Assembly (NCBI RefSeq): GCF_004000275.1
Contig: NZ_RCIP01000001.1
Location: 1,232,749 to 1,296,748 of the forward strand
Source of the DNA: Saccharospirillum alexandrii
GTDB lineage: Bacteria; Pseudomonadota; Gammaproteobacteria; Pseudomonadales; Natronospirillaceae
DNA length: 64,000 nucleotides
Direction of reading: 5' to 3'
In this document: in pieces, positions 1 through 7,317 of the stretch
Layout: the number at the start of each line of letters is the position of its first letter
How positions within the stretch are numbered: position 1 is the first letter of the stretch
Notes under the pieces: model-generated
What the model was told of the DNA's origin: nothing
Database searches by the model: none
Seen by the model: only the letters and a program-made list of their open reading frames with translations
Made by a program: the position numbers and the translations under genes

Positions 1-416
1 AACGAGGCCTCCCGGGCACGAGCCTGGGCCGCGTCGGCCAGGCTCAAACCGGTCCAGTCGGCCACCTGCTGGTCACTGGCCTGGTGAAACCCGATGCCCC
101 GTGCGCCACTCTCCAGGCTTGCCTGGTTGAACCGGTCAATCAGAGTCTCGGTTGCTTCGCCGAGCACCTCCCGTGTTTGAGAGCCGGGCCTATCATCAAT
201 CACTACGGCTCCGTTCTCGCAGGCCATCAGGGACGCCAGATAGGGTATTTCGGTGCGTAAAGAGACCAGTTCGGCAGCCGTTTTGCTGGTGACCGCGATG
301 ACCGGAATGTTCAGTGCCTGCAATGCCTGAAGCGCGGGCTCGGCCGGTCGCCAGTCGTAACTGTCGTGGTCGAGCAAGGTGCCGTCCAGGTCGGTCAGTA
401 CCATCCACTGCGTCAT
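1..416 (-). CDS. Mannosyl-/glucosyl-3-phosphoglycerate phosphatase (HAD-IIB), 3' part cut by window edge
   Basis: The N-terminal 138 residues are present; the rest lies off the left edge. The protein opens with the HAD motif I TDLDGTLLDH followed by YDW, which is typical of the mannosyl-3-phosphoglycerate phosphatase (MPGP/YedP) branch of the HAD-IIB family. A second recognisable stretch is IPVIAVTSKTAAE (motif II Thr/Ser region), then CENGA. Family members remove phosphate from mannosyl- or glucosyl-3-phosphoglycerate to give the compatible solutes mannosylglycerate or glucosylglycerate. The ATG at 416 overlaps the TGA of the upstream kinase gene (ATGA), so the two are translationally coupled. 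Glucosyl versus mannosyl substrate cannot be told from this fragment. The pairing with a glycerate-kinase-like gene supports a glycerate-glycoside pathway. Confidence 0.85.
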   Translation of the reverse strand, partial: MTQWMVLTDLDGTLLDHDSYDWRPAEPALQALQALNIPVIAVTSKTAAELVSLRTEIPYLASLMACENGAVVIDDRPGSQTREVLGEATETLIDRFNQASLESGARGIGFHQASDQQVADWTGLSLADAAQARAREAS

Positions 417-1285
417 TGGCTGGGTCCCTTTTTGAGCCATTGCATCCGGCCGGGCTGCTGATCGGCCCCCAGCGGAATCAATACATCAGCCGTGTCGGGC
501 AGGGTTGTCAGCGCGTGCCGCGTCAGCCGTTCGTAGTGGGAGATGAAACGCCGCAGCGCCACCTCATCCATAACGCCCTGGCCCTGCTTGCGGGCACGCA
601 ATGCCTCTTCCTGCTTTTTACGCCAGGCAAACACCTGTTCAAACCCGGGCGCTTGCAACACAATCAGCGCATCCAGCTGGTTGAACCAGGGTTCATAGAA
701 CTGCCGCAACTGGTCGTTCACGTAGTGACGCCAGTCGCCGGCGGAATCCTCCCGTGCTTCCAGGCTGTTAACAGGTTCGGTCAACTCGATTTCCGGCTGA
801 GCCGTCAGGCCGACACACCAGCCCTCAAACAGCAGGACATCAGGTGGCGTTTCACAATGGTGCCAGTCGGCTCGTGAAGCCCGGTCATCCTGAGCCTTAT
901 CGAACCGGGGCAATGCACGGGAACCAGTGCCAGACAGAACCCAGGAAAATATCTCTCGTCCGAGCACAACGTCGTGCGTACCCGGTACACCTCTCGTGGC
1001 CAGCAAGGGGTGCGTGCTTTGTGCCAGCGCTTGCCGATCCGCCCGGCTGAGGTACAGGTCATCAATCGACAGCACCTCAACTCTGAGCCCACGTTTTTCG
1101 AGGTGCCACTTCAACACCTGAGCCAGCGTCGATTTACCCGACCCCTGAGTGCCTTGAATGCCCACCAGCGTTAACCGGCTGGCAATCACCCAATCGGCCA
1201 ATGGCTGATACAGGCTGGCCTGATGGGCCAACAAGGCCTCGGGCAAACCGGCGGATTGAATAAAGTCTGCGAATGTCGGATCCAT
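413..1285 (-). CDS. D-glycerate kinase-like P-loop kinase
   Basis: A 290-residue cytoplasmic kinase with a Walker A loop GTQGSGKST (residues 45-53) and a following SIDDLY motif, as in the plant-type D-glycerate 3-kinase / YggC-like P-loop kinases related to phosphoribulokinase and uridine kinase. The family phosphorylates D-glycerate with ATP. It overlaps the phosphatase gene by 4 nt (ATGA). In glucosylglycerate utilisation such a kinase would return free glycerate to glycolysis as a phosphoglycerate. The ATG at 1285 lies about 66 nt downstream of the start site expected for the sigma54-type promoter at 1362-1377. The substrate is inferred from family and neighbour. Confidence 0.8.
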   Translation of the reverse strand: MDPTFADFIQSAGLPEALLAHQASLYQPLADWVIASRLTLVGIQGTQGSGKSTLAQVLKWHLEKRGLRVEVLSIDDLYLSRADRQALAQSTHPLLATRGVPGTHDVVLGREIFSWVLSGTGSRALPRFDKAQDDRASRADWHHCETPPDVLLFEGWCVGLTAQPEIELTEPVNSLEAREDSAGDWRHYVNDQLRQFYEPWFNQLDALIVLQAPGFEQVFAWRKKQEEALRARKQGQGVMDEVALRRFISHYERLTRHALTTLPDTADVLIPLGADQQPGRMQWLKKGPSQ

Positions 1286-1361
1286 AATGAAAATCCTGTC
1301 CTGCGGTCAGGGCCTATTGCCCCAACCTGATTGGCGTCAGTCGCTCTACAGAATAGGACAC

Positions 1362-1377
1362 AGCAAGATACCGGCCA
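1362..1377 (-). promoter_or_regulatory. Putative sigma54 (RpoN) promoter of the glycerate-kinase/phosphatase operon
   Basis: On the minus strand the sequence TGGCCGGTATCTTGCT fits the -24/-12 consensus TGGCAC-N5-TTGCW: GG and GC are separated by exactly 10 nt. It points toward the kinase start at 1285. Two NtrC-like palindromes lie upstream, which makes a chance match less likely. No transcript data are available. Confidence 0.6.
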
Positions 1378-1405
1378 GGACTGACCGTGGAACTAGCGCG
1401 CTGCT

Positions 1406-1422
1406 TGCACTGAATTGGTGCA
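1406..1422. promoter_or_regulatory. NtrC-like binding site 1
   Basis: TGCACTGAATTGGTGCA differs from the NtrC (GlnG) consensus TGCACC-N4-TGGTGCA at a single arm position. Its centre is about 63 bp upstream of the start expected from the sigma54-type promoter at 1362-1377. Confidence 0.6.
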
Positions 1423-1456
1423 AAGGATGAGCATCGCCCCATTTTTGCCGCCCACC

Positions 1457-1473
1457 AGCACCTTAATGGCGCG
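1457..1473. promoter_or_regulatory. NtrC-like binding site 2
   Basis: AGCACCTTAATGGCGCG keeps the GCACC-N4-TGG-GC frame of the NtrC consensus with mismatches at the outer and one inner position. Its centre is 51 bp from that of site 1, close to five helical turns, as expected for cooperative enhancer sites. Confidence 0.5.
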
Positions 1474-1586
1474 CGGGGTCCTGCACGAATACAAGGATTC
1501 AGGGATCGGGATACAACAGGGGAAGAACAGGAAATGACGGCCCGGACGACAGTGCGCGGGCCAACCCAGCGAGAGTGGAGCAACAC

Positions 1587-2297
1587 TCAGCGGGCGTATT
1601 GTGCCCTGAGCTGGTCAAATTCAGCGATAACGCCATCCATCAGCTCGGCATCGAAGGGCTGCAAGCCGCTGACGATCAGCTTCTTGATGCCCGTACCCAC
1701 ACGCTGCCCACCAGCGACAATGTTGAACTCGAACAGGGCATCGCCCCGCTTGCCATTGACGATCAATGAGGTATTGGCCAGTTCGAGCGATGGCTGACTG
1801 ATATCAAGGTCAGTCAACTCGAATGCCATGCTCTCATAAATCACCAGCGGCCGGCGCGGGTTGAACATCACCTGATGCTTTTCCAGCAGGGGAACCATGA
1901 TGAAAGGGAAATTCTGGCCCGAGAACGCCACGTAACTGCGTGTCAGGTCTTCGATCAGGGCCGCATCGTGGCTGGTTTCACCGCTGTGCTCCAGGTGCAG
2001 ATAAGCCTTGCCTTCGGCATCGACAATATCAATGGTGCCCTTGTCCACTTCCGGAAGAACCAGTGTCCGATCGGCGCCGACCATGCCCGAGAAGCGCACC
2101 GACATCGATTTGCTCAGCCCGTAGCGGTTCAGAACCAGCGCGAACAACAGATCGCCCGGCACCACAAACCGCTTGGCGCCAACATTGTGAATGGGGTTGA
2201 AATCGCCAGCGATTTCCTTGGCAAAGGCACTGCCCTGCTCAGCACTGATGCTGATGGTGTTGTCGGTGTGCTGGGTGTGAAAGGCGTCTAGAAACAC
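1587..2297 (-). CDS. DUF3581 family protein
   Basis: 236 residues. The N-terminus ISAEQGSAFAKEIAGDFNPIH followed by KRFVVPGDLLFAL matches the DUF3581 proteins common in Pseudomonas and relatives. The GDFNPIH stretch resembles the hydratase motif of MaoC/hot-dog enzymes, so a hot-dog fold is plausible, but no reaction is known to me. The start is GTG at 2297, chosen because AGGGGAG sits about 8 nt upstream. No signal peptide is seen. It is separated by about 300 bp from the kinase gene downstream on the same strand, and that gap holds the sigma54/NtrC region, so it is probably a separate unit. Confidence 0.75.
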   Translation of the reverse strand: MFLDAFHTQHTDNTISISAEQGSAFAKEIAGDFNPIHNVGAKRFVVPGDLLFALVLNRYGLSKSMSVRFSGMVGADRTLVLPEVDKGTIDIVDAEGKAYLHLEHSGETSHDAALIEDLTRSYVAFSGQNFPFIMVPLLEKHQVMFNPRRPLVIYESMAFELTDLDISQPSLELANTSLIVNGKRGDALFEFNIVAGGQRVGTGIKKLIVSGLQPFDAELMDGVIAEFDQLRAQYAR

Positions 2298-2451
2298 AGG
2301 GCTCCCCTATTTAATGCAACGATAAATCGTACAATCTGGCCGGTCTGAACATCATTACAGCCCGGCGCCGGCACTGATCCAGAACACGGCATTGTTCACC
2401 AAAGCGGCCGGCTATTCAGCGGCTATCAACAAAAAGAGCTGTGAATAAGGG

Positions 2452-3375
2452 TCACTGAATGTCGTCGACCGTCGGCAATGAGGGAAAGGCCCCTGCCCGA
2501 CCGACTGCCCAGGCACCGCATTTAACGGCCAAACTCAGCGTCGCCGCCCAGTCGGGCGTCTCTTGCTCGCAAAGACTGACCAGCACAGCGCCGGAAAACG
2601 CATCACCGGCGCCTGTGGTATCAACCACGGTAACATCAGGCACCGGCATTTGGTGGCGAGCATCGGGCGTTATCAATGTCGCCGGATTGGCGCCATCGGT
2701 AATAAAGATGGCCTTGGCTTCATGAGCAAAGGCCCAGTTCACCAGCTCGGATTCGGCATCGCCATCCCATAGCTCATCCAATTCTTCGCGACTGACCTTG
2801 ATCACATCGGCGCGTTTGAGCATCGACTGGATCGGTTCGCGGAAATTGGTCTGATCGGGCCAAAGATTCTTACGCAAATTCACATCGAAGCTGATCAGAT
2901 TGCCCGCCGCCCGGCACCGGTCAATAAAACCAATATGGACGCGGCGGATGCCGGGCTCGGTGAGGGTATTGGAACAGCAGTGTAGGATGCCCGGGGCGAA
3001 TTCAGCCGGGTTGGGCAATTTATGGGCCGCGAGCATCACATCGGCCGTGCCCTGGCGGTAAAACTGAAAGCTGCGCTCGCCGCGGTCATCGAGTGTCACC
3101 ATGGCCATCGGGGTAGGCGCATCGGTAGACCGCAGATACCGGGTATCGACGCCGTAGTGATTAAGGGCCGTTTTCAGATAATGGCCAAAGCCATCCCGGC
3201 CGACCTGACCAATGAACAGTGCCCGTGCGCCCAAGCGCGCGGCAGCAACAGCGGCATTGGCCGGTGCACCACCCGGGTAAAACACGGCCTGAGGCATGGC
3301 CAGGCCCTGCTCAGACACGGTTCCGTTTTGCAGGGCATCGACCAGCACTTCACCAAAGGCATAAACCGGCTTCAT
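2452..3375 (-). CDS. PfkB family carbohydrate kinase (fructokinase-like)
   Basis: A 307-residue ribokinase/PfkB-family sugar kinase. The N-terminal YAFGEVLVD, the central GGAPANAAVAAARLGA substrate-binding motif and the C-terminal TTGAGDAFSGA signature (anion hole GAGD with catalytic Asp) are all present. The sequence is closest in feel to bacterial fructokinases, but substrate specificity in this family cannot be read from motifs. The ATG at 3375 is preferred because the family begins at this point; an in-frame GTG at 3423 would add 16 residues. The tRNA-Glu gene lies upstream on the same strand. With glgC/glgA and the glycerate-glycoside genes it adds to a local concentration of sugar metabolism. 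Confidence 0.8.
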   Translation of the reverse strand: MKPVYAFGEVLVDALQNGTVSEQGLAMPQAVFYPGGAPANAAVAAARLGARALFIGQVGRDGFGHYLKTALNHYGVDTRYLRSTDAPTPMAMVTLDDRGERSFQFYRQGTADVMLAAHKLPNPAEFAPGILHCCSNTLTEPGIRRVHIGFIDRCRAAGNLISFDVNLRKNLWPDQTNFREPIQSMLKRADVIKVSREELDELWDGDAESELVNWAFAHEAKAIFITDGANPATLITPDARHQMPVPDVTVVDTTGAGDAFSGAVLVSLCEQETPDWAATLSLAVKCGAWAVGRAGAFPSLPTVDDIQ

Positions 3376-3611
3376 GAACGTTTCACTCACTTGGGTTGCT
3401 GCATAGAGACTGAAGTGTGTCACTTCCGCTGCAGGCTGTCACGGCTGCGGCGCCATTCGGGCGTTATGGAAAAACTGTGGGGCCGGCCAGGATAACGAAC
3501 CAGGGGCAATGGACCTAACGCGCACCCAAGAATATCAGGTGAGGCTATACTGTGTGCAGACGGCACAAGGCGGAACGGATGTGCAGGTGATTTCGCGGGA
3601 TGGCGTTTGAG

Positions 3612-3687
3612 TGGTATCCCGTAGGGGACTCGAACCCCTGTTACCGCCGTGAAAGGGCGGTGTCCTAGGCCACTAGACGAACGGGAC
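3612..3687 (-). tRNA. tRNA-Glu (anticodon TTC)
   Basis: The minus strand folds as a standard 76-nt tRNA with encoded CCA. The acceptor is GTCCCGT pairing with ACGGGAT (a G-T wobble at the first pair), the anticodon arm is CCGCCCTTTCACGGCGG with TTC in the loop, and the T-arm is CAGGGGTTCGAGTCCCCT. The body is nearly identical to gammaproteobacterial tRNA-Glu. The discriminator base reads A where E. coli tRNA-Glu has G, a small oddity. Confidence 0.96.
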
Positions 3688-3705
3688 ACGTCAAAAGCGG
3701 TGGGA

Positions 3706-3734
3706 ACTTTAAGGTCGAGTCTGAATACTGTCAA
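3706..3734 (-). promoter_or_regulatory. Sigma70 promoter of tRNA-Glu
   Basis: The minus strand shows a perfect -35 TTGACA (3729-3734), a 17-nt spacer and -10 TAAAGT (3706-3711), placing the start about 12 nt before the tRNA 5' end. Confidence 0.65.
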
Positions 3735-3833
3735 GCAAATCTTTGTTTTTATACGTTTTTTTAGATTACACTGCTGATTATCAACCCAAGTTCAGCCGCC
3801 GCCCCTCCGGGCCGGGTCGTCTGCTGGAAGAAA

Positions 3834-4631
3834 ATGAGAGGCCACATGGGCGCGTCCACTACGACATTGCTTGGTGTTATCGCAGTCGCCATCATCAGCT
3901 TGATGGTTATCGGCATGCTCATTGCCCAGGGTCGTCACAAAGCCCGCGCCGCTAATAAAGAGTTGCTGCAAAACCTGCTTAATCAGCAACGCAAACTGAA
4001 CAACGTATTGCGTGGCTTGCCTTCGTCTTTTCTATCGCCCGAGTTACGCGATTTTATCTACCAGGCACTGCTGCAGAACATCAAGGCACAGATCCCCTTG
4101 TCGGCTGACAAAGCCAAGTTGCTGGAAGAGGATTTTCAGGAGTTGGCCAAAGAGCGCGCCCGGCTGCGCAAAAACCCGCCTTCGGCGGTAGCCCCGCGCC
4201 TGAATTCGGAAGAGACCAATCTGCACCGGCAAACGCTCAAGTCCCTGTTTCTATTCATTAAACGCAATTACGACAGTGGCCGCCTGAACAAAGCCGACGC
4301 CGACAAACTGCTGAACCAGGTGGAATACAAACTGGTTGAAACGGCCCTCGATTACTTCAAGACTCGCGCCGACCAGGCCATGGTGACCAAGCACTTCAGG
4401 GAAGCGCGCGTCGCCTACCAGAAAGCCATAGATACCATCGCCACCTCGCGCCAGGCGCCACTGTTCAAGCAGGAAGAAATTGAGCTGCGTACCCGACTGA
4501 AACAAATCATTGAAGCCTGGCGAAACGACCGCAAAGCCCAATCCAGTGGTCAGGCCGAGCGACTGGCGGCCGATATGGAAGGCCTGATTGATGACCAGGA
4601 CAGCTGGAAGAAAAAGAATGTCTACGACTGA
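3834..4631 (+). CDS. Membrane-anchored coiled-coil protein upstream of aceK
   Basis: 265 residues with no family I can name. An N-terminal membrane helix (about residues 9-31, LLGVIAVAIISLMVIGMLIA) is followed by a long charged, helix-rich cytoplasmic region without Cys clusters or catalytic motifs. Residues 115-200 look like helical-hairpin (TPR-like) packing, with KHFREARVAYQKAID fitting a TPR helix. ATG at 3834 has GGAAG upstream; a second ATG at 3846 is possible. Its last 14 nt overlap the start of aceK, and the aceK ribosome binding site lies inside it, which implies coupled expression. A structural or scaffold role at the inner membrane is only a guess. Confidence 0.75.
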   Translation: MRGHMGASTTTLLGVIAVAIISLMVIGMLIAQGRHKARAANKELLQNLLNQQRKLNNVLRGLPSSFLSPELRDFIYQALLQNIKAQIPLSADKAKLLEEDFQELAKERARLRKNPPSAVAPRLNSEETNLHRQTLKSLFLFIKRNYDSGRLNKADADKLLNQVEYKLVETALDYFKTRADQAMVTKHFREARVAYQKAIDTIATSRQAPLFKQEEIELRTRLKQIIEAWRNDRKAQSSGQAERLAADMEGLIDDQDSWKKKNVYD

Positions 4632-6342
4632 GTCACCCTCTGTTCGACTGGCCGGGCGCATCCTGGCCGGGTTCGACCAGCACTATCAGATTTTCCGATC
4701 TTACTGCCAGCGTGCCCATCAAGGCTTTTTGAACGCTCAATGGCTTGAGCTGCAAGCCATTCACAGAGACAGGGTCGACCTCTATGACGCCCAGGTCGAC
4801 TTGTGCGTGCAGTCGCTGCGTGAATGCAATGAAGGACTGGATCCAAAGCACTGGCAAGGCGTCAAACAATTGCTCAGTGAGCAGCTGCGCCATCACCCTC
4901 AGCCCGACCTGGCAGAAACCTTCTTCAACTCGGTCTTTTGCCGGCTGTTCGACCGACGCTATTTCAACAACGAATACATCTTCGTCGAATCCGATGCGCT
5001 GTGGCGCCATTATGAGACCGACGAAGACCTGGTGCGCCGCTATACGGTCGATGGCAACCTGGAAGCGACCATACTGCAACTGCTGAAAGACATGGACATC
5101 GGCCTGCCGTTCGAGAACGCCCACCGGGATGTCCGGCACCTGATTCACCGGTTCCGGACGCAGGAACCGGAACTGGCAAAAACGGCCTCCAAGTACAGCA
5201 TCGACCTGATCACCACGCCGTTTTTTCGCAACAAGGCCTGTTACCTGATCGGTCGGCTGAACCTGGCCAACCGGACATTGCCGTTTATCGTGCCGGTACT
5301 GAACAACGAAGACGGCTTCCTCTATGCCGACACCCTGCTGCTCGACAGCAATGCCATGGCCATCGTGTTCGGCTTTGCCCGGGCCTATTTCTTTGTAGAC
5401 ACCGGCAGCCCCATGGCCATCGTCAATTTCTTGCGCAAACTGATGCCCACCAAAACCCGGGCCGAGCTCTATTCATCAATCGGGTTGCACAAGCAGGGGA
5501 AAACCCAGTTCTATCGCGAGCTACTGCAACACATGTCGGTCAGCGACGATCAGTTCGAGATCGCACCGGGCATCAAGGGCATGGTGATGACGGTGTTTAC
5601 CCTGCCCTCCTACCCCTATGTGTTCAAGATCATCAAAGACAAGTTCGCCCCCCAGAAAGACATGACACGCCAGCACGTCAAAAACCAGTATCACCGCGTC
5701 AAGCAGCACGACCGGGTTGGTCGCATGGCCGATACATGGGAGTTTTCCAAGGTTGCCCTGCCTCTGGATCGCGTGTCGGAAGAGCTGCAGCAAGAGCTGG
5801 CACGGGTGGCTGAATCGAGCATTCACTTTGAAAACGACCAGCTGATCATCAACCACTGCTACATTGAGCGCCGGATGATCCCGCTGAATCTCTATCTGGA
5901 AGACCCGGCCCGCGAAGCGCAGCAGGAAGCCGTTCTCAGGGAATACGGCCAGGCCATACGGGAGCTGGCGGCGGCCAACATCTTCCCTGGAGACATGTTA
6001 TTGAAGAACTTCGGGGTGACGCGTCACGGACGGGTGATTTTCTACGATTACGATGAAATCGACTGGGTGACCAACTGCAATTTCCGCCGGATTCCGCCAC
6101 CACGCTATCCGGAAGACGAAATGGCCAGCGAACCCTGGTACAGCGTGGCGCCGAACGATATTTTTCCGGAAGAGTTTGCCACCTTCCTGTTCAACGAAGC
6201 CCGGCTGGAACGTTACTTTGTGACTTACCACGCCGCTTTGCTGGATGCGGACTACTGGCGCGGGGTACAGGATGAACTGAACGCCGGTGTGGTCGCTGAT
6301 ATATTTCCCTACCCCGACCACATCCGGCTGAGCCGCCCCTGA
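4618..6342 (+). CDS. aceK: Isocitrate dehydrogenase kinase/phosphatase AceK
   Basis: 574 residues, close to the E. coli length of 578. AceK phosphorylates and dephosphorylates isocitrate dehydrogenase to direct carbon between the TCA cycle and the glyoxylate shunt. The N-terminal regulatory helical domain begins AGRILAGFDQHYQIFR. The protein-kinase-like domain has GIKGMVMTVFTLPSYPYVFK with the ATP-site Lys, and FPGDMLLKNFG and FYDYDEI as the catalytic and metal-binding segments. The ATG at 4618 (GGAAG upstream) is preferred over an in-frame ATG at 4588, because family members start just before the AGRILAGF segment. The gene overlaps the preceding one by 14 nt. No aceA or aceB is nearby. Confidence 0.96.
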   Translation: MSTTESPSVRLAGRILAGFDQHYQIFRSYCQRAHQGFLNAQWLELQAIHRDRVDLYDAQVDLCVQSLRECNEGLDPKHWQGVKQLLSEQLRHHPQPDLAETFFNSVFCRLFDRRYFNNEYIFVESDALWRHYETDEDLVRRYTVDGNLEATILQLLKDMDIGLPFENAHRDVRHLIHRFRTQEPELAKTASKYSIDLITTPFFRNKACYLIGRLNLANRTLPFIVPVLNNEDGFLYADTLLLDSNAMAIVFGFARAYFFVDTGSPMAIVNFLRKLMPTKTRAELYSSIGLHKQGKTQFYRELLQHMSVSDDQFEIAPGIKGMVMTVFTLPSYPYVFKIIKDKFAPQKDMTRQHVKNQYHRVKQHDRVGRMADTWEFSKVALPLDRVSEELQQELARVAESSIHFENDQLIINHCYIERRMIPLNLYLEDPAREAQQEAVLREYGQAIRELAAANIFPGDMLLKNFGVTRHGRVIFYDYDEIDWVTNCNFRRIPPPRYPEDEMASEPWYSVAPNDIFPEEFATFLFNEARLERYFVTYHAALLDADYWRGVQDELNAGVVADIFPYPDHIRLSRP

Positions 6343-6371
6343 CAGGCGACGGCAAGCCGGTACTTCGTGCG

Positions 6372-6866
6372 TTAGTTCTGCTCGTTACGAGGCTGAGGCA
6401 CCAGCCTGCCGGCCGTTTGCAACGACAGGGTTCCGTGCTGCTGGGCACTGATCACAAACCGGCCACAATCGGCCCCGCCGGACGCCTGGCACTCACCCAG
6501 CCCTTCAATCGTCGCTTCAGGCATCAGCTCCAGAATCCGACGGTCTTCGGTTACACACACCATTTTACCGGCTTCAAGTTGAGCTTCGTCACCCCCGAGT
6601 GAGACCCGAACTGACATCAGGCAGTGGCGTGGCAACGCCTCACTCAGAGCGCCATCCGGGCTGCCATCGTCTTCGGGCTGAACCGTGACCGTCCCGGATT
6701 CCGTCAGGGTCTGGTCCACCAACGGTACCAGGCGAATTTTTGCCGTCTCAGAAAGGGCGATGGCTGCCTCCCCTGAGCCTTCCGTTTCCGCCACCGCCGC
6801 ACCAGCCAGTACCAGCATCAGCATGCCAACCGACCAGCTCAGCGATTTCTCAAAAGGCGCTTTCAT
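6372..6866 (-). CDS. Exported hypothetical protein
   Basis: 164 residues with a clear Sec signal peptide: MKAPFEKSLS, then a hydrophobic core, then a cleavage site after GAAVA. The mature part is acidic and carries three cysteines in the second half (LGECQASGGADCGRF, KMVCV) plus one in RHCLM, so one or two periplasmic disulfides are likely. I do not recognise a domain. The ATG at 6866 is chosen over the ATG at 6872 because GAGG lies about 7 nt upstream of it. It converges on aceK with only 29 bp between the stop codons, and no clear terminator is visible between them. Confidence 0.7.
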   Translation of the reverse strand: MKAPFEKSLSWSVGMLMLVLAGAAVAETEGSGEAAIALSETAKIRLVPLVDQTLTESGTVTVQPEDDGSPDGALSEALPRHCLMSVRVSLGGDEAQLEAGKMVCVTEDRRILELMPEATIEGLGECQASGGADCGRFVISAQQHGTLSLQTAGRLVPQPRNEQN

Positions 6867-7004
6867 GTTCATCCTCACGTCAGTAAACCGATAAAAACGG
6901 CGCCAGTTTACCAGAATCAGCGGCATCAGGCAGACCTCATGCCTTGCCAACACGAAAAGATTCGGTACACAATGAAACGCACCTTTCCAGGATGACGTTG
7001 CCCA

Positions 7005-7142
7005 ATGTATAAAAAGCTGCTGCTCTTTCTGCTGGTTGTTGCTGCGGTGGTTGCTGCGCTGGTTTATTACGACCGGAACCGGACCAACCCTTGGGGGTCT
7101 GAGGTTTTCTTCAGCTCCCTTGGCCTGGTCTTCGGGGCCTGA
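7005..7142 (+). CDS. Small single-pass membrane protein (45 aa)
   Basis: An ORF of 45 codons: a short basic start (MYKK), a hydrophobic helix of about 17 residues (LLLFLLVVAAVVAALVY), then a short polar tail ending in GLVFGA. The ribosome binding site is weak (AGGAT about 13 nt upstream). It lies alone between a divergent exported protein and glgC. The strong hydrophobic periodicity argues for a real product, but small size and the weak start signal leave doubt. Confidence 0.4.
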   Translation: MYKKLLLFLLVVAAVVAALVYYDRNRTNPWGSEVFFSSLGLVFGA

Positions 7143-7317
7143 CACCGGCGTGTTAAGAAGAAATTAAGCAAGAAACTAACGGCAAATCAATGCGCTTTTG
7201 CCTACACTGATTTTGAGCAGCTATCGCCAAACACTCACCTGCCCGCCGTCTCAGGACTCAGGGGCAGGCCGGCGCGCATCACGACAACAACAAGACAGAC
7301 AGAAAAAGGGATACATT

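Noticed and set aside
1314-1586. 90-codon minus-strand ORF between the DUF3581 gene and the glycerate kinase
   Set aside because: Arg/Ser-rich, no family features, and it overlies the sigma54/NtrC sites, which explain the gap better.
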